A stretch of 32,945 bases of DNA, from NCBI GenBank assembly GCA_903908605.1, contig CAIVSQ010000046.1, positions 1-32,945 on the forward strand. The letters are read 5' to 3'. The translations under genes and the position numbers were made by a program. Positions 32,898-32,945 of this stretch are shown in pieces (position 1 is the stretch's first letter; each line of letters opens with the position of its first letter). Under the pieces are notes generated by a model. The model was not told the origin of the DNA and did no database searches. It saw only the letters and a list, made by a program, of their open reading frames with translations. The stretch comes from an uncultured Anaerolineae bacterium (lineage in GTDB: Bacteria; Chloroflexota; Anaerolineae; Anaerolineales; Villigracilaceae).

Positions 32898-32945
32898 CTG
32901 GATATCCCCAACACTTTAGCTATAAATGTAAAAAAGCCCGCGGCG

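Overview
The window reads as chromosomal DNA from a member of the Chloroflexota, most likely class Anaerolineae. Three things point there: many membrane-anchored or lipid-anchored proteins with long Thr/Pro linkers (TPTVT-type repeats), DUF4491 and DUF971 genes, and a housekeeping block arranged like the prkC-rpe-rpmB-asp23-fakA-recG region of Gram-positive bacteria. The lineage is an inference; there is no rRNA gene to fix it. I see no tRNA or rRNA gene, insertion sequence, prophage or CRISPR array.

Layout. 1-1029: 3' part of a mucin-like Thr/Pro repeat protein. 1152-3090: a membrane-anchored cyclophilin and a convergent MFS transporter, separated by a shared terminator. 3262-6128: a minus-strand run of small and envelope proteins (DUF4404, a small hypothetical, a lipoprotein, a 6-TM protein, a LysM lipoprotein). 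6337-8686: a TPR protein and a membrane rhodanese. 8747-9591 (minus): DUF971 and SH3b proteins, divergent from a DUF4491 pair (9693-10432). 10596-17536: two tandem membrane-fusion adaptors, a MacB-type ATPase and permease, then a response regulator and a histidine kinase, which looks like one export-and-sensing module.

17567-18175 is the most notable locus. It is a DsbA/FrnE-family oxidoreductase whose first redox cysteine codon is an in-frame TGA (UPWC instead of CPWC), followed at a suitable distance by a SECIS-like hairpin. It is best read as a selenoprotein that a standard gene caller would truncate.

18236-29173 is housekeeping: histidine phosphatase, Ser/Thr kinase, ribulose-phosphate 3-epimerase, ribosomal protein L28 (minus), Asp23, FakA-type DAK protein, a degenerate DegV-like protein, DegV, RecG, CoaD and a coiled-coil protein. 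FakA with DegV suggests a fatty acid kinase system. The rest (29331-32897) holds an SMP-30 family lactonase, an orphan membrane protein with a strong promoter and candidate operator, and a divergent FTR1 iron permease / DtxR-family repressor pair around a perfect TTAG...CTAA palindrome.

Several genes (6337, 9693, 19293, 25403) have a -10 box only 6 to 9 bases from the ATG, which suggests leaderless transcripts. Others carry clear GGAGG sites.
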